NCBI GenBank assembly: GCA_905250885.1
Contig: CAJNOQ010000102.1
Coordinates: forward strand, 1-64,000
Reading direction: 5' to 3'
Length of the DNA: 64,000 nucleotides
DNA from: Didymodactylos carnosus
Taxonomy: Eukaryota > Rotifera > Eurotatoria > Philodinida > Philodinidae
The notes under the pieces are model-generated. The model was not told the origin of the DNA. It saw only the letters and a list, made by a program, of their open reading frames with translations, and ran no database searches. Position 1 is the first letter of the stretch. Each line of letters starts with the position of its first letter. Positions 1 to 12,062 of this stretch are shown piece by piece. The translations under genes were made by a program, and so were the position numbers.

Positions 1-61
1 ATTCGCGTCAATAAGGCCATTTTGTACGAAAGTGGCGTATACCAAAAACATTATGTCACTT

Positions 62-372
62 CCCTAGTGAATGTACTTGAGATCAAGTACTTAGCTACTT
101 GCAAATTTTCTAAAGTACTTGGTTAAGCACTTGTCAAGCATTTTTAGATTTGATACATCCCAAGTGCTTGGAAGAACTTCAGATACTTGCATATATTTCG
201 CAAGTACTTACCATATTACCTGCCAAATACTTGATGGAGTACTTATCTAGTACTCATACTTGTTAAAATACTTGATAAGTACCTTTTTTACTTGCAAAAG
301 GCTCCAGGTACCCTGGACATTACTTACACAAGTACCTTTCTAAGTACTTGATCTCAAGTACATTCACTATGG
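62..372. repeat. Terminal-inverted-repeat element filled with AGTACT motifs
   Basis: The two ends are inverted copies of about 28 bases: the left end begins TAGTGAATGTACTTGAGATC and the right end is its reverse complement. Between them the motif AAGTACTTG and close variants recur (at least six GTACTT and several AAGTAC in about 300 bases), so most of the element is one palindromic word. No ORF is present. The TAGTG terminus resembles the TAGNG ends of hAT-type elements, but I see no matching 8-bp target duplication (flanks CACTTCCC and TGGTTAAA). A nonautonomous DNA element is the likeliest reading. Confidence 0.6.
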
Positions 373-551
373 TTAAACTAGTCAGCTGCTAGACTTTGCT
401 TAATTAATATCTCAAAAAAAAATCTCTAAGCTACAAGATACGACATTCCCCAACTGAGTTGGGCCAACTCTGTGTGTTTCTTGGCTGAAGAGCTATGAAT
501 TTCACAAAATAACTTACGTAGATGTTGGCTTTTACGTGGACAAGCCTATGT

Positions 552-907
552 TAGAGATATGCAACTCGACTCGCACCCAAACGTTGGGTACGGGTACGAA
601 GTTGTCAGGTACGGATTGGGTACGGGTCTCGTTTTTCTTAAATTTACTCGAAACCCGAAAGATTTTATTAGAAAACCACAAAATTTTAGTGAAAAAATAT
701 AAGATTTTAGTTAAAATACATCAAGTTTTAGAAGAGTTACTTGAGAACGTAATGATAACTTGACATCAACAGCCGAAAAACAAAAGCTTTTAGTTGAAAA
801 ACGAAAAGGAGTAAATTTTTAGGCATAGGTCAGGTACGGGTCGGATACGAGTGAAAAATTTGTTTCGTTGGCTACAGATCGGCAAACGGTACCCGTGCAC
901 ATCTCTG
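552..907. mobile_element. hAT-like nonautonomous element, GGGTACGG-rich
   Basis: The left end reads TAGAGATATGCA and the right end, reversed, CAGAGATGTGCA, which fits the YAGNG terminal pattern of hAT elements. Both ends carry GC-rich words built on GGGTACGG (about 585-635 and 830-895), while the middle is AT-rich. The flanking 8-mers GCCTATGT and GCATGTAT agree at only 5 of 8 positions, so the target duplication is weak or old. The short ORF across it (536-763) has no recognisable domain and is not called as a gene. Confidence 0.45.
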
Positions 908-3900
908 GCATGTATGTTTTAAATATTTAATTTTTATAATGGAAAATATTTCCATGGACTTGTAAGTTTCTTGACAGAACATATCAAATAGGTTAGATTT
1001 CAAGTGTTACTTTTTTAGTAGATGACTTTTATCCAGATTTATCTAACTCTTCATCAAGACCACCTCAAGAATGACAGTAGGTCAACACTGTATCTTTACA
1101 GCACTTCCTATGATGAATTTACTATTGAGGACTTTTTTATTTTATTCAAAAATATAAGAACACTGTTTAACAGTTTCAACAAGATTTTTTCTCTAAACAA
1201 TTATTCAGGATTAATGATGAATTTGATTGTATATTTTTACCTGACAAATTACTGATGAAATTTAATCTTCAGCAAAAGTCTTGTTTTCCTCTAGAAGTGT
1301 TTCTAATTTTTCATCTATTTTCTATTGCTTTCGATCACTCGAAATATACTTATACAGTGCTAGTCTTTATTTTTTTTAGGATGCAAATGTTTATAGTATT
1401 CCGTTCGATAATACAAAATTGTTTCTAAGTCTAATATAAAAAAAAGTTACATTTTATTCGAAATACTACTACTTCGCACAAATATTTGAGCTTAATTTAT
1501 GTGCCTAGTGCTGTTCAGAAATATATCACAGTCAAAATCTAACGCTTCATTTTATCCATACGCTGTAGAATTCAATTTTTCCTTTTGTTCAATATTATTT
1601 AAAATCATTTCTCAATTGCACTAATCTAATGTATTGTATATGTTGTTGTTTATATAGCTGATGTTGTTATATCATTTAATTTCATTTTTCTTTATTACAT
1701 TGTAAAGGAAATTTCTCTATTATTTTTCATTGCCAACAGCAAAAATTTAGTCTCATTTTTTCATATATATTTTTTTTTATTAGTATTTTTATACGTACAA
1801 TAGGTAAATAGAACAGATGAGAGAACATACACAGATAGAACAAATTTTTGAAACATTATATTATTTATAAGTTTAACGTTTGATGTACGAAAACTATTTT
1901 GAACATCTTTTATAAGTACATAGTATCTACAGTAGTACCAACTAATGCTCCTAACAGGACTAACGAATACCAAATAACAAGTATTTTATTATATCTGACA
2001 CCTACATATTTAGTCTTTGTAATTGAAAGTACTTTATTAACTAAAAATGTAGAATGTCCTATCAACTGATGATGAACGTCAGCTCACGAAATATCGGAGA
2101 TCCTACTGTAGTGCGACATTGATTCAACTATACCAATGAAGGGATAAATATGTTGAATATTAATGTACACAAGATTATTTTGCTACTTTTAAAGTTGCGT
2201 AATTGAGAAATATCAACTCTCTTAGAAGACTTGGAATACGTCAAGTACTTCTTTCAGTAGTTGATTTTCAGATGTTAAGTAAAATAAGACATTTTACTAG
2301 CTTTCTTTACTATCGTTTTTGTTTTTTTGTTCAAGAATTACGTATTAGAACTAACAAAAGATAAAAACTTAAGCCATAAACAATTGTTTTAATCACGAAG
2401 AGAATGGCGTTGATTGAGCTGAAAAGGTTATAGACCCGATAAATTCGTTCTAATTGTTGTACATTTTTTTGAGTTTAGTTTTTTAATCGTTGTGTATAAC
2501 ATCGTTCGATAGAAAGAATGTTTTTTTTTTACTTCTCTTTCGCAATAATAACGCGATGTTTACTCTTTTTTTTTTCATCTCTGTTATTTTAATCCCGTGA
2601 TTGCTTAAAGTAATCTCAATGAGAAGAACGGCGTGGTTGTTGTTTTGTTTTGCTATTTGAAGTATTTTTGCATAAAGGATAGTTTTCTTTTATTTATGTC
2701 ACTCATTGTATACGAGAAAATAAGGTATGGCTAATTTCTAATGAGGAACACGAATGTAATTCCAATACTCGTGGTTCTACACTACATGTATTTAATACTA
2801 CCTATTTTAATAGAGTAGTTACTTGAGTTCTAAAAATATTTAAATTTAGTTTTTGTATAATCGTTCATTCGTCTTTGTTTCTCTTTTGATGTTGTTTGAT
2901 CTTACAAAGCCAATTTGGGACGAACTGAGAGGACACCGTTCTCTAACATTCATATAAAAGTATAATTATTTTCGCTAAAATCTGTCATATTTCAGTGCAT
3001 TAAACAAACATAGAATTATTTTCTTATTTTTCAACTATTAAACAAACTCATAGACATTTATTGTCAGTCATCTCAAACTAATAGGGTCATATTATATATG
3101 TTATTTACTAACGTCTGAACTCTATTAAACAAGGGAATCTCCAAGTGTTCAAAAGTTGATTGTTGTATTTTATTGCTGTATGTATGGCCTTTTTCTTGCT
3201 TCTTTTCTTTCTTTTTTGTATGTGTGCGTATGTGTATGAATGTTTTATCCGTTGTAAATATACTAAAGCACATCCGTTTTGTTTATACGCAACTGATTCT
3301 TTACCTGTTCAATTTTCAAATGGCATCTCTTTCGTTCTTTCCGCTCGATAAGATAGATCTTTTGCCCGAGATTAATAATCTATGTTAAACTTGAAAAAAA
3401 ATTATTGTTCTGGATCTTCCGTGTTTTAATTAATTAAAAAACATCTATATATCTATCTATAGGTACACATATATAGTTATATTAAAATGCTGAAGTTAGT
3501 TGACATAGTAGAAAAAAAAAGTGGTGCAGACTTTTCTTTTTGCTCATCAAAAAACTCATTGAAGCAAAAATGAGGTGTTCGCCACACCACTATGGCTTTT
3601 TTTTTCTCCTTTCATTTCGGGATTGTTTTATTTTTCTTGAAAGGTAAAAGAAAATCTTATTCTGCAATATAATCTTATATAGAACAGTAAAAGAGTTCAT
3701 TTTCTTTTTTATGTCAATATAGCAGAAAAAGAAGAAAAAAAAATAGTTTGACATGCTCAATGATAAATTTTTCAGTGGCAAAGTTTCAGTAATAATACAA
3801 CAGAAATCATTATTATTGACAATTTCACAGTAAGACATCATTTAAGAGCTATTTTTGTATTTAACTGATCAAACAGTAAAACATTCGACTTGTCTATCAT

Positions 3901-4076
3901 AAATGTTATGCTTTTTCAATTTCTTCTAGTTAACAGACGACTTATTTTGCAGATTTTTTGAAAATTTCATTTTATTTTTTTTCACAGTAGTTGTTATTCA
4001 AGTTGTATTTTCAAAATAAATGTAAACTTGTACATTTTAGAAATTTATTAAACTTTTAAACTCTGAAGTGTCACAG
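908..4076. other. Gene-poor AT-rich stretch
   Basis: There is no ORF with a recognisable domain or convincing codon structure here, only homopolymer runs and short chance ORFs. It may hold the promoter, 5' exons and a long first intron of the scaffold gene whose earliest exon I can identify begins at 4077, but I could not find an initiator exon. Confidence 0.5.
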
Positions 4077-7000
4077 GTGGTTATAGTTATACTACCCCTG
4101 AAAACCAAGAGAGGAGCATTTCTGGTATGTCTGCGTTTTTCCGATTGTTTTTAATTTGTTGATTTTCCCTTGTCGGCACTGTTGTTCTTGTTATTCTTAC
4201 TTTCGTCATTATTTATTTAACTTTAAGGAATTGTTATACCATAACCTGAAGAAATAACTTGAACAAAATCTCTAAATTACTTATAAATATCGTGGTTTTA
4301 ATCGTGAGAAATAGATCAATCTCATTATTGATCACTAGTAGTAGCGGAGTTTTGTCCTCATTTCATTTGTCATAGTTATCAATGTCGCCGCTGTAGAGTT
4401 AGTCAACAATTAAGAACATCTCTGATTAATAGCTTCAGTCCATCGTAATTGAATTTACCCAATATTACCTTAACTATAGGAGATGATGTACCATTTTTCT
4501 CTCAAAAAAACGACAAATCGTTATACTCTACTATTTTATAAACTACGCTATACAACTTTTTTAACTATTATAACATATACTAATGGTGAATAATATTGTG
4601 CTTTTTTTTGTCCTTTTTAGAGAATTCATTCGTTGTCAATGAAGATACAAATGGTTCATATACCTTTAGTTTAGAACAGACAAAACAGACTATCAATCCC
4701 ATAAAAACAGTACAATCTACAGCGAAAAAAACTTCTTCAGATAGTCCTGTCTCTTCGTCATCGCTTAAAACAGCAGCTACTAAAACTCAACAATCATCAC
4801 TTTCATCTCCTACCAAAAATACTACTGTTGAAAATCAAACATTAACTAATAAAAACAATTTATTGAATGAATTATTACAAAAACGTACCGAAGTACAACC
4901 TATTCTCAATAAAAACTCATCTAAAACTAATGAGCTAATTTCTCCTCTTTCTTCATCCGGTGCTAAAGATCAACCCACAGAAAACCAAGTTAAAGAGAAA
5001 CAATATCCATTACCCAAAACTGAACCACCACCACCAGCAAAAGCGCTCAGCAAAAATCGTATCAACGAATTTGCTAATTTACTATCAGCATCTGTCCATT
5101 TAACGAAACCGTCGGAACCACAAATATCAGTCAAAAAACAACAAGCAATCATTAATAGATCAAATCCAGCCAAAATAACTAGTACTACACCAACAATACA
5201 TTCACCACCATCTCCTACTCGCTCAGAAGATCAAAGTTTTACATCTGTACCATCGTTAAGCAGTGATCGTGATGAACGTGATTCATATCATACAGTAAAA
5301 TCAAATAATTCTGACAAAACAACAATCGAATCGAAACCTATTGATGCACGCTACAGTGAAAAAATTGATGATCGTAAGTTTAAGCATTTTAAAAAATTAA
5401 ACATGATTTGCATTGATCTACACATTTTATAGGAACATCTATAACAATAAAAACATCAAATATCAAGGCATTATTTGAACAAAAGCTAGCTCTAAATGAT
5501 GGTACAAAATCACTATCAGCGTCTAATGAACAATTATTAAATTTTTCGTCCGACAGTAGTAGTAATTCAACAACAAGAGAACATAAACGAGTCCCAGTAT
5601 CCTACGGTAGTTTAAAGAAATCCATACAAACAAACCAGTCAACAACCACATTGAATAGAGATCAACAAAATCTATCACCAAATCAGTCACCACATTTGAG
5701 AAAATTACCGCAAAACGATTTGACAATGGCAACGAATAACTACGGCAAATATACGGATCATGCATCGAAAGATGTTGTTATAGAAGATATAGCGGTAAAT
5801 ACCTGTATCTTGTCCTTTAGATAGTTATGTGTCTTTAATTCCACTATTAAATCTCCTTAATAATTAAATCTCTCAATTAATCTCCACCATTAATAATCCT
5901 TAATTAATTTGCAACACTAGAGTATTTTTATATACAGAGCTCAAAAAACGAACTTTTAAATGCTATAGAACCGGTTTTTGACGAGCCCATATTTAATTGA
6001 TATCTGTTCGAAATGTTTTGCATTATCTTCCCAAATAATATATCCAAATTTTTGTCAGAGTATCAGTGTTGGAGAATAATTTTTTGCTTTAATGAATTAT
6101 ATAATTTATATCTATTACTAACAGCATGCTGGTTGCAACATCATAAATGTGGAAAGGCTGATGCCCATCATTAGTTTAATTAAAACAACATATAAAAACA
6201 GTCGTAGATTTGACTTCAATATTTTGTGTGGTTATTTTTATAGGAAAACTTTTTTTTCTTTTCATTTCTGTTCGAAAAGAATTGAAAAGGAAAATGAGTG
6301 TGTTAGATCATATAACGTTGTTTTAAAAAATCTAATTGTACTAAGGACGGAAATAAGAGTTATTCATTCAAATCTAAAGAGAACTTACTCTAATAAAATG
6401 TAATTTCTTCGTCATTTGTACACGCTAAGCTTAAACTTGACAAATAACAAAATATCACTAAGAATTATGCATGATTTTTGTTTATTTTAGCCTGAACGTT
6501 CATTATATTTCAATACAAACTATCACATGAACGATACATTACGTTCGAATGAATCAACTCCATGTTCATCAACAAGCAGTCTAGCATTTGAAAAATTTAA
6601 TATTAAACCTCAAACACGTTCTCCATCAGAATCTCTGATAGCTAAAGAAATACGGGAATCAAACGAAAAAGAAGAAGAACTCAGACGACAACGTAAAAAA
6701 GTCGGCTTAAATTCTGATCAAGAAGAAAATGGATCGATAGTGCAGATTGTACCAGATCGATCGACGACAGATACGACGCGCAAACGAGAGACTCGTAGTA
6801 ATACATCATTCTCATCAAATTTAGACTTTTTTACTTCAAAAGCAGCATCTTCGACTGTATCATCACCATCGTTAAATCGAAATACAACTTCAAACGGTTT
6901 TAGGGGTGAACGTCGGCCATCAACTAACACAACAGCAACAACAATACCACCAGATCCTAATCTTATTTATGATTCATCAGCATTCTCTAAACCATCAAGA

Positions 7001-7498
7001 TCATCCCATCAAACGGATATAATTAATCGTCTTCATGATTCATCCCAAGATCGTGAAGATGAATTAAAACATATTAGTCCCGTTGTCACTAAAGAATTGA
7101 ATCGTTTTAATGAAAACGGTATAGGATTAGTTCGTACATCATCGACAAATCTAATTTTACATCGTTCATCATCGAATAATACATTGCCCATTATAGCGAA
7201 TGTTGTCCAACGTGAAATTGAATTAAATCGTATAAAAGAAGCTGAATTAAGAGAATTAGGACGTATCATTCATACATCCGATGAACATTCCGATCCAAGA
7301 AAATATACAGAACAAATACCACAACAAAATGATAATATATCAAAAAGTCGTTCGATTAATATGTTAGTTAAAACACGTCGAGATAGTGGATTAAATAATC
7401 GTTCAAAAAATGAATTTGATTTTCATAATCAATCTCGAACAAGTCCATTCACAGCACATACGAATAATAATGGTATTTCGAATCAAAAAAATGTTTAG
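4077..7498 (+). CDS. Ser/Thr-rich cytoskeletal scaffold, MISP/AKAP2-like (5' end not found)
   Basis: Four exons can be joined in frame: 4077-4124, 4621-5373, 5433-5794 and 6491-7498 (stop TAG), with GT/AG borders and matching phases. The visible product is about 720 residues, low-complexity and rich in S, T, N, Q and P, so mostly disordered. Two stretches stand out: KEIRESNEKEEELRRQRKK early in the last exon and QREIELNRIKEAELRELGR near 7207-7263. Both match the EREIRxxxEREEELRRxRGL motif repeated in the MISP and AKAP2/PALM2 families, which bind actin and PKA regulatory subunits. A conserved-looking short motif, NIKALFEQKL, lies in exon 3. No enzyme domain is seen. The start lies upstream and was not found; alternative first exons are possible. 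The family call rests on the two charged helical motifs only. Confidence 0.5.
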
Positions 7499-8954
7499 CG
7501 TATTTTTTTTTCCTTTTGCTGAAAATATCTAAATCAAAATGAATTAGGATATAATGAATAGCCAACAATAACAACAATCTACCTCGTTTTGATCATCATT
7601 TTAAGACGAGAAACTATACACTAAAAAACAAAAAAAAACAAAGAAGAAGATCCACCACGTTCAATATTATGCTCAACAATATAATTTCTTTCGTACACAG
7701 TGCACACTTTCAGAATAAAAAAATGGAATGTTGTGGTGTTTTAGAAAATAAATACATATTAAATAATATTAAGCAGACAAGTACATAAAATTTAAAAAAA
7801 AAATGATGAAAAGTGAAGAAAATAATGATAATTCTAGTAAAAGTTGGTGATCTACTTCAAAAACTTCTATTCATATGCTGTAAGAAAATGATTAAATAGC
7901 TACACGTTCTCAGATTAGAATTAGAATGAAATTTATCAGACAGAAAGAAGACACTAGAGCACCTATTAAAGTCACACAAGTTTTAATAATAATAAAATAA
8001 TCTTCCCTTTTTTTTCTCTGGACAAACATATTATATGATGGATGGAATGTGCAAAAAATAGAAAATATTACCCCCATGTAATAATTGTTTTGAGCATATT
8101 TTTGAAAAAGAAAAAAAATGACGACTAATTATTATTATTTCTTCAATTCAAAATAAAAAGTAAAGAAAAAGAAAGAAAGAGAGAGAGAGAGATTAATTCC
8201 AATTATGTATGTCAATGTACCATGCGACACGTATCAAAAACCATCAAACAGAACTGTTTCAGGAGTAAACATGCTCTTTGCTCGTGAATAAATTCACGAG
8301 AAAACTCTGTTTTTTTGGTCGATTTGTTGTATCTGATTCGATTGCCAAAATATTCGGAGGTGGACAACTCCGATTTTCGCTCCATTAGCAACGACTCCGT
8401 TGCATTTTTAGGCGTACTAGTAGCGATATTATCCAAAATACACAGTCTAACTCTGATAAAGTACGAATAACTCCACTTAAAATTCGCTCACTTCCGAAAT
8501 CAAATCATGCATCCATTATTATCACTTAATTCACAAAAAAATGGGCAGAATTAATGAATAAATACACAACAGTATTCTCACGCCCCCGAAGCTGCATTTT
8601 CATATAATTGGAATAAACAACAGGTAATAGGACAACAAAATATAGCTTCTTAATAAAGCTGTCGAGAAGAAACTATTAGTTGGACAGAAGGGATCTCTAA
8701 GGGGGAAAGGCATGAAGTATTATAAATTTTAATTAACACAGTAGAGATATAATATTTCAATTCGTCTTTCAGAGCCTGAATTCTTAATAGTCAGATCTTT
8801 TAATAATCGAATAGTGATAAGAAAAATAAAAGTATGACATCAATAACGCTATCATCAAAACAGTAAATAAAAGATTCCTATAAAAGAATTGTAAACAACT
8901 CTTTAAAATATAAAACAATAATACTATACAAAGAAAGCTATGAAAAAAAAATAG
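7499..8954. other. Convergent 3' region without a gene
   Basis: This lies between the 3' end of the plus-strand scaffold gene and the 3' end of the minus-strand membrane protein. It is AT-rich, has several AATAAA-like words (for example near 7738-7760) that could serve as polyadenylation signals, and a GA microsatellite at 8171-8192. A 74-residue minus-strand ORF at 8212-8436 has no recognisable motif and is not called. Confidence 0.5.
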
Positions 8955-10034
8955 TCATATAGTACACATTGATTTAATAATAACATTTTGTTGTATCATC
9001 TCTGTTAAAGCTAATAATGGTTCTGTTGGTACGGGTATTTGTTTGTAATCAAAATATTCGATATATTTATTCGTTTCAAATAATTGTGCTGAAATCATGT
9101 AATCATACGTGAAAAATGAAAATTGTTTATACATATCAATTAGCCAACCATTATGAGTTGCAACATGTTCTAAATGTGTTGAATTTAAATCTTTCAAATA
9201 TAACTTTAAAGATACTTTTGTATATGAAAGATCGATATCAATTAAATTTATGGACGAATAATAATTAATTGTATGAGAAAATTTTTGTTTGAGTACTTTA
9301 ATTAATTCCGCTATTTGTGAACGATTTTCTAGATAAATACAGATATCAATAAATGGTGGTCGATCATAAACAAAATATGCTGATTTTAAATCAAATATAT
9401 AATATGTTCGATTATTTTTATCACGAAATAATGATGAATAGGAATCAAATAGCGTATAAAAATAAAGATTTTTTCCACATATTATGTATCTGTAATTATT
9501 AATCACTAAAAAATCGAATAAACGATGTAAACTGGTATAATTGTTCTCACTATAAGCATAGGCAAAAGTTTTATTTGAAATTGCTACTTTAACATATCTT
9601 AGAAAATTTTTTGTCAATTGTTTTTGATCTTCATTTAATTCAATAGAAGTTCGCACAAATTTAATATCAACACACTGACCATTAGCCGATAATAATGGAT
9701 CAATAAAATATTTATGTTGAATATTGACAAAATAAATATAAGCAAATGGTAATAATAAATAGTAAATAAGGAATGCAATAAAATAGGAATAACAAGCGAT
9801 TTTAGAACAGGTTAAGATTGATGGTGAACAAATGCAATAACGACGAAAGTTTATACAATAACATAGATAACCGAAGATATTCTCAAGTGGTTGTTCAATA
9901 TGACATAGTGTAAAATCGTATACGATATTTGTAAATTCCTCAATTTCAGAATATAAATACAATAAATAATGATTGGATAACCATGAGAATGTTAAACGTT
10001 TTTTTTTCATTACACATATCTCAAAAATTGTCAA
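8955..10034 (-). CDS. Type II membrane protein, possible divergent LicD/fukutin-like enzyme
   Basis: This is a single uninterrupted ORF of 359 residues. A hydrophobic segment at about residues 80-103 (IAFLIYYLLLPFAYIYFV) looks like a signal anchor, leaving about 255 residues on the lumenal side, the arrangement of Golgi glycan-modifying enzymes. The region around PPFIDICIYLEN (about 230-242) and the later KQIPVPTEPLLAL (about 329-341) resemble the strand after the active site and the IPVPxxxxxYL segment of LicD/fukutin-like phosphotransferases. The DxD metal motif expected for that family is not visible, so the assignment is weak and the protein may be inactive or belong to another family. 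An alternative start is Met9 (MKKKRLTF). AT-rich composition matches the neighbours. It faces no obvious partner gene. Confidence 0.55.
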   Translation of the reverse strand: MTIFEICVMKKKRLTFSWLSNHYLLYLYSEIEEFTNIVYDFTLCHIEQPLENIFGYLCYCINFRRYCICSPSILTCSKIACYSYFIAFLIYYLLLPFAYIYFVNIQHKYFIDPLLSANGQCVDIKFVRTSIELNEDQKQLTKNFLRYVKVAISNKTFAYAYSENNYTSLHRLFDFLVINNYRYIICGKNLYFYTLFDSYSSLFRDKNNRTYYIFDLKSAYFVYDRPPFIDICIYLENRSQIAELIKVLKQKFSHTINYYSSINLIDIDLSYTKVSLKLYLKDLNSTHLEHVATHNGWLIDMYKQFSFFTYDYMISAQLFETNKYIEYFDYKQIPVPTEPLLALTEMIQQNVIIKSMCTI

Positions 10035-11260
10035 ATAAAAGAATGATTATTACTTCTAAATTAGTAATTCGCTTACTAACTGGATAAATAGAACAAAATA
10101 CAATTGCGAGAGTAAATTTTAATTTTATAGATCTTTTACAAGTCTCTTGAATGTTATAGGTTTAGATTTTTAGCAAAATGAACTAAACAGTCAAATAAAT
10201 TTTCCTTTTTACAGTAAATTATAAAAAGGGCAGATCAATCGATTGATCGGAAAACGATTATACAGACAAAGAAAAACAATTTCCATTGGTCACTGTGATT
10301 TCATTGACATTTCGCGTTATCCCTAAATCAATTTTCTTCAACTTTCTTCCAGTGTTGGGTGACATCTTCAAAATACAATGCTACATGGTAACACCAAGAT
10401 ATAGCATCAGTGTCTATTTCAAAACGAATAGAAAAATGTTAACGTGTAGTAAGAAGACCGGTAAGAGAAGATACAATGGCACTGTAAAATGAATTTCCAA
10501 CTACTTAAAGTCCACGTATAATCGAATTTTTTCATGTGTTTAACATAAACTTTTCATTGAACTTACAAAAAAAATGCACAAAGTTTTACTCTACTAGTCA
10601 TCACATTAGAATATGAAAGTCAAAATATAAAACTTTCATTAAAATTCCTTTCAATAACCGCCCACGTCAACGTAAATAACATTGATACTGGCGCTTAATG
10701 GAAGAAACTTTAATGAAAGTTTATCTTGACCGAATATAAATCTAGAAATGAAATGCAAATACTACATGCCGGTCAGCAGGCTATTTAATAATGATGGGCG
10801 ATATTGATATTGCTGTCCAGTGCCAAATATACGATAGAAGGCAATCGCTACAGTGTAATGGAAATAGTGCACCAATTATTTTGTCTATATCTTTTATTGA
10901 CTAATGTAATAGATCTGGTTACTGTCCCGAAATATTACGGTTGATGTGTCACAAAAGTCATGCTAAAAGTATCACAATGTTGAAATAAAAATTTAGTGGC
11001 ACGTTTTTACTGTGTCAGTATCACATTTTTAATATGTTACGCTGTTAGTGTAATATCAAATAAAACAAGGCACTGTTACACTTTTACCGTGTCAGTAATA
11101 TTTATGATGTTGACATATTTCGACCGTGGCATCATCTTAAACATCACATTGCTATATTTCCGCGAGTCACTGCAACATTTTTAACTTAAAACCGTTGCAA
11201 AGAAAAACTGTGTCTTCGTTTTTTCCAATGACTCATCAATTAATCCATGAGGGGATTTCT
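10035..11260. other. Intergenic, with an imperfect CACTGTGTCAGTA-type motif cluster
   Basis: No gene is seen. An imperfect inverted pair AAACTTTCATTAAA / TTTAATGAAAGTTT lies at about 10638-10730. From about 10915 to 11190 words like TTTACTGTGTCAGTA and GGCACTGTTACA recur (two close copies near 11006 and 11076), suggesting a further motif-rich element without clear ends. Confidence 0.4.
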
Positions 11261-11455
11261 TTAGCAGCTGCTCCGCCTATACATCTGGCGTTCCTCACGT
11301 TCTTGTAAATAGTGCGGTAATATTATAGCTGGTGCTCCCCTATGGTCAAAAAATGGATTAAGACTGTGGTTTGAGTCTTTTACTGTGGAAATGAAAGAAT
11401 AAACAATAAGAAAAACAGACAGAAGTGCAAAAACAATTGTTCTTAACATTATCAA
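11261..11455 (-). CDS. Small secreted peptide (64 aa), first-exon duplicate
   Basis: The ORF begins MIMLRTIVFALLSVFLIVYS, a textbook signal peptide (short basic start, long hydrophobic core), followed by a polar tail of about 40 residues with a single terminal cysteine. No family is recognised. The first 27 codons and the upstream flank are repeated in inverted orientation at about 11895-12060, so the real gene may be spliced after the signal peptide (VKD) and the open tail may be read-through into an intron. Expression is unproven. Confidence 0.4.
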   Translation of the reverse strand: MIMLRTIVFALLSVFLIVYSFISTVKDSNHSLNPFFDHRGAPAIILPHYLQEREERQMYRRSSC

Positions 11456-12062
11456 TGTGAAAATTTACCAATAGGAAATCAAAGAAAGTAGCTGATCTTA
11501 TTTCGATAAGTCAAAAGTGATCAAATGCAGATTCTTGAACAAAGGTAACTTGGAGTTATATTGTTTTATATAATAACACCCTCACACGATACCTAGAAAT
11601 AAAGTTAAGTCAGCATAAATAATAGTAGCTAGAAGTCGAGATACCCACTTACCATTCTTTAAAAGTCTTTTCAGGTTTACCGTCTCTCATTTCTGATTCA
11701 CATTTGGGATATTGAGGATCTTCACTTTCTAATACTAATTTTTGCTCACGAAGTTAAGTACAGAAAGCTTCTTGTTGTCATTAAGAATCGAATAAAATTC
11801 ATGAAAGTTTGTTGGCATTCTGAAGTTGTGCCTTTTAACCAGTGTGAGAAATATTCATATATATACTCTTCCAACAATATAACTTCAACTTACTGTTGTT
11901 CAAGAATCCGCATTTGATCATTTTGACATATCGAAATAAGATCAGCTACTTTCTTTTATTTCTTATTGATCCCTTTTAATAAATTTTCACATTAATAATG
12001 TTAAGAACTATTGTTTTTGTTTTTCTTATTGTTTATTCTTTCATTTCTGTAGTAAAAGACAA
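11385..12062. repeat. Inverted duplication of a secreted-peptide gene start
   Basis: Left arm about 11385-11545 and right arm about 11895-12060 are inverted near-copies. Each includes an ATG with a signal peptide: MLRTIVFALLSVFLIVYSFI on the minus strand and MLRTIVFVFLIVYSFIS on the plus strand. Each also carries about 100 bases of shared upstream sequence (GATCAGCTACTTTCT and neighbours). The plus-strand copy (ATG at 11998) stops after 35 codons with no sign of a following exon, so it is probably a dead partial copy. The spacer is about 350 bases. Confidence 0.7.
11650..11850 (-). pseudogene. Possible coding remnant inside the inverted-duplication spacer
   Basis: On the minus strand a stretch ending at a good donor (AATG/GTAAGT at about 11650) is open and reads with codon-like content, for example DPQYPKCESEMRDGKPEKTF. 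Upstream of it another open stretch (about 11758-11850) reads NFHEFYSILNDNKKLSVLNF in a different frame. The frames do not connect without a break and no start is evident, so this may be a decayed exon of the secreted-protein gene whose first exon is duplicated on either side. The family is not recognised. Confidence 0.25.

Noticed and set aside
8212-8436. 74-codon minus-strand ORF between two convergent genes
   Set aside because: No motif, no splice context, and similar ORFs arise by chance in this composition.
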